Source of the DNA: an uncultured Bacteroidales bacterium
GTDB lineage: Bacteria > Bacteroidota > Bacteroidia > Bacteroidales > P3
Length of the DNA: 9,166 bases
Reading direction: 5' to 3'
NCBI GenBank assembly: GCA_937901525.1
Contig: CALDHX010000056.1
Span: forward strand, 1 to 9,166
The notes under the pieces are model-generated. The model saw only the letters and a list, made by a program, of their open reading frames with translations. It was not told the DNA's origin and did not search any database. Position 1 is the first letter of the stretch. Every line of letters starts with the position of its first letter. A program made the position numbers and the translations under genes. Positions 7,687 to 9,166 of the stretch are shown piece by piece.

Positions 7687-8520
7687 ATGCTTCAAAGGAT
7701 ATTTACGATAGATTTTGAAACCATTTGTGCATTTTCAAACAATCAAAACATAGAACTTCCATATCATTTATGGGATTTAGAAAAAACTTTTGAAAAAATG
7801 CAAGCAATATTGGAGACACATCAAGTGTCTCCAACATTTTTTATACTATCCTCTACGGCAGAAAAATATCCAAAACTTGTAAAACAAATAGCAGAACATT
7901 ATGATATAGGTACACATTCCTATAATCATAATTTAATCAACACCTTTACCATAAAGGAATTTTCACAAGACTTAAAAAAATCCATAGATATTATCGAACA
8001 ACTAACAGGAAAGAAAGTAAATAAATATAGAGCTCCTGGTTTTTCTCTTCCTGCAATAGACTATATGGAGCAACTCATAGAAAATGGGATAGAAACAGAT
8101 TGCTCTCTAACTCCCATAAATCATTTTTATGGAAACAAAACAACCAATTTGCAAACTCCATATAGAATACAACTTAAAAACGGAATCATTAAAGAATTTC
8201 CAATAACGACATTTAAGTTTTTTAGTAAAAATATAGGATTTACAGGTGGGGGATATTTCAGATTATATCCTTATAGCCTGATAAAACACTTTACATCAAA
8301 AACATCTTATCTAATGGCTTATATTCATTTGAGTGATATTGAGCCTAATCAAGCAAAAATTAAAGAATTATCTCTTCCACTTCAATTTCGCCGTATGGTA
8401 GGAATTAAATCAGCTGAAAGGAAACTTAGAAACTGGCTTAATGATTTTGAGTTTGTAGATGTTGAAACAGCCAACGAAACTATAAATTGGGAGGAGCAAC
8501 CGATAATCAAGTTATATTAA
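7687..8520 (+). CDS. NodB-type polysaccharide deacetylase, no signal peptide
   Basis: A 277-residue carbohydrate esterase 4 (NodB fold) protein, expected to remove N- or O-acetyl groups from a sugar polymer or lipid-linked sugar. Motif 1 is IDFE at 8-11 (D9 and E11, like the DVE form of the exopolysaccharide-associated subgroup). Motif 2 is H77-S-Y-N-H81, the metal His pair, and motif 3 is RAPGFS at 115-120. GGGYFRLYPY (187-196) and YIHLSDIEP (212-220, with a candidate catalytic His214) correspond to the GGGYFR and HPWE segments of that subgroup; here HPWE has become HLSD. There is no signal peptide, which fits cytosolic action on a surface-polysaccharide precursor. The open frame extends upstream to 7579, but that part overlaps folD out of frame, so I chose the ATG at 7687, directly before the conserved first strand. 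Substrate unknown. Confidence 0.87.
   Translation: MLQRIFTIDFETICAFSNNQNIELPYHLWDLEKTFEKMQAILETHQVSPTFFILSSTAEKYPKLVKQIAEHYDIGTHSYNHNLINTFTIKEFSQDLKKSIDIIEQLTGKKVNKYRAPGFSLPAIDYMEQLIENGIETDCSLTPINHFYGNKTTNLQTPYRIQLKNGIIKEFPITTFKFFSKNIGFTGGGYFRLYPYSLIKHFTSKTSYLMAYIHLSDIEPNQAKIKELSLPLQFRRMVGIKSAERKLRNWLNDFEFVDVETANETINWEEQPIIKLY
7810..7842 (+). terminator. Perfect hairpin plus T6 inside the deacetylase gene
   Basis: Arms 7810-7819 (TTGGAGACAC) and 7825-7834 (GTGTCTCCAA) are exact reverse complements around a 5-nt loop. Two bases later come six T (7837-7842). This has the form of an intrinsic terminator, but it lies about 125 nt inside an intact gene, over codons for residues 42-52 that belong to the normal NodB fold (LETHQVSPTFF). 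Whether it attenuates transcription is unknown. Confidence 0.45.
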
Positions 8521-8526
8521 AATAAG

Positions 8527-8534
8527 TACCTTTG
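8527..8534 (+). promoter_or_regulatory. Bacteroidota -7 element, DUF1016 gene promoter
   Basis: TACCTTTG followed by CGAC matches TAnnTTTG. It sits in the 31-nt gap after the deacetylase stop codon and ends 17 nt before the ATG at 8552. No convincing -33 TTTG is seen. It suggests the last gene is a separate transcription unit from ffh-folD-deacetylase. Confidence 0.55.
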
Positions 8535-8551
8535 CGACAAAATACATTCCA

Positions 8552-9166
8552 ATGGAAAACAATATCGTAAAACCAATAGAGCAACAATTTGGAGAAGTTG
8601 TTAATATTATTCTACAACACAAAAGCCGAGCAACAAAAGCCGTTAATGAAGAACTATTACTTACCGCATGGCATGTTGGAGGCTATGTATCAAGCAAACT
8701 AAAAAGCGAAGAATGGGGAAGTAAAGTTGTCTCTCAACTATCAGAATACATACGTTCTCAACGCCCAGACATAAAAGGATTTAGCAGAAGAAGTATCTAT
8801 AATATGGTTTTGTTTTATGACGAATATTCTTCTGAAACATTTACCTCAATAGTAGAAAAATATCTAAATCATGAATTTGTGCAGACGACATCTGCACAAA
8901 TTGAAACACCTATAAATCCTATCAATAAAGAAACAAATCTAATCGTGCAGTCAGTGCCTGCACAAATTGTCCAGATGCCATTTGGACAAATGCCTAAAAT
9001 ATTAGAATTAACATCATTGAGTATTCATATAGAGATACTTTGCAGATGTAAAAGCTATGAAGAACGCCTATTCTATATACTCTATGCAAACAAAGAAAAC
9101 CTTACTTACAAAGAACTACAACGTTGCATTTCAAATCAAACTTACACAGCCCTATTGAGCAATAAA
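8552..9166 (+). CDS. DUF1016 / YhcG-type PDDEXK nuclease, 5' part, cut by window edge
   Basis: An open frame of 205 codons with no stop before the window ends; the C-terminal part is missing. The N-terminal helical DUF1016 domain is recognisable: LLLTAWHVGGYVSSKL at 35-50 (usually YW.IG), EEWGSKVVSQLSEYIRSQRPDIKGFSRRSIYNMVLFYDEY across 53-92 (the WG.....L......P...GFS..N...M..FY pattern), and EERLFYILYANKENLTYKELQRCI at 170-193. Full-length members carry a C-terminal PDDEXK nuclease-like domain, expected beyond the edge. The family is often found near restriction-modification and mobile loci. Two oddities stand out. A linker at about 109-148 is expanded by three VQ....Q[IM] units, each a DNA hairpin, and the LSWSH signature before the second helical block is degenerate (TSLSIH, 154-159). 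The function is not well established; defence is a guess from family context. Confidence 0.82.
   Translation, partial: MENNIVKPIEQQFGEVVNIILQHKSRATKAVNEELLLTAWHVGGYVSSKLKSEEWGSKVVSQLSEYIRSQRPDIKGFSRRSIYNMVLFYDEYSSETFTSIVEKYLNHEFVQTTSAQIETPINPINKETNLIVQSVPAQIVQMPFGQMPKILELTSLSIHIEILCRCKSYEERLFYILYANKENLTYKELQRCISNQTYTALLSNK
8874..8902 (+). repeat. Hairpin unit 1 in the DUF1016 gene
   Basis: A perfect 12-bp inverted repeat: 8874-8885 (AATTTGTGCAGA) pairs with 8891-8902 (TCTGCACAAATT) around the loop CGACA. It lies in frame in the coding sequence; its 24-nt unit (8879-8902) encodes VQTTSAQI (residues 110-117). It is the strongest hairpin in the gene. Confidence 0.85.
8945..8992 (+). repeat. Hairpin units 2 and 3 in the DUF1016 gene, head to tail
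   Basis: Two directly adjoining 24-nt units. Unit 2 (8945-8968) pairs GTGCAG at 8945-8950 with CTGCAC at 8958-8963 and encodes VQSVPAQI (132-139). Unit 3 (8969-8992) encodes VQMPFGQM (140-147). Its stem, TTGTCCA at 8967-8973 with TGGACAA at 8983-8989, starts 2 nt inside unit 2 and can extend inwards through one G.U pair to 10 bp. All units keep the same reading frame as unit 1, which lies 42 nt upstream. Confidence 0.75.

Noticed and set aside
8879..8992. CRISPR array or other spaced repeat array
   Set aside because: There are only three short units, two of them directly adjoining with no spacer, and all lie in frame inside a recognisable protein gene.
9100..9166. Frameshift or pseudogene in the DUF1016 gene
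   Set aside because: The frame stays open and family-like to the last base. The missing C-terminus is caused by the window edge.

Overview
The window reads as ordinary chromosome from a low-G+C member of the Bacteroidota, most likely a Bacteroidales-type bacterium. Several signs agree. The glycyl-tRNA synthetase is the single-chain form, Rho carries a long charged insert as in Bacteroides relatives, the genes lack clear Shine-Dalgarno sites and have A-rich leaders, and four intergenic gaps hold the Bacteroidota -7 promoter motif TAnnTTTG. No genus can be named from the sequence alone.

Layout. A divergent promoter region at 4070-4252 splits the window. To the left, on the minus strand, lie rho, then glyS (18 nt gap), then a PAP2-type membrane phosphatase gene (1 nt gap). 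These probably form one transcription unit, ending in an A/T-rich hairpin at 22-61. To the right, on the plus strand, lie a DUF1343/NamZ-like exported muramidase gene, ffh (with its own -7 motif), folD (5 nt after ffh), and a NodB-type polysaccharide deacetylase (5 nt after folD). Last comes the 5' part of a DUF1016/YhcG-type nuclease gene, which runs off the right edge and has its own -7 motif.

Function. Most genes are housekeeping: transcription termination (Rho), translation (GlyRS), membrane protein targeting (Ffh) and one-carbon metabolism (FolD). Three envelope genes are mixed in: the PAP2 phosphatase, the NamZ-like hydrolase and the deacetylase. No tRNA, rRNA, insertion sequence or CRISPR array is visible.

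The most unusual signal is in the truncated DUF1016 gene. An expanded linker there is encoded by three 24-nt units that share a peptide pattern (VQ....Q[IM]), and each unit is also a DNA/RNA hairpin. Units 1 and 3 differ by a paired change that keeps the stem intact. A separate perfect 10-bp hairpin followed by six T lies inside the deacetylase gene and looks like an intragenic terminator. I see no convincing wholly new multi-gene system. The DUF1016 gene could mark the start of an accessory or defence segment beyond the right edge.
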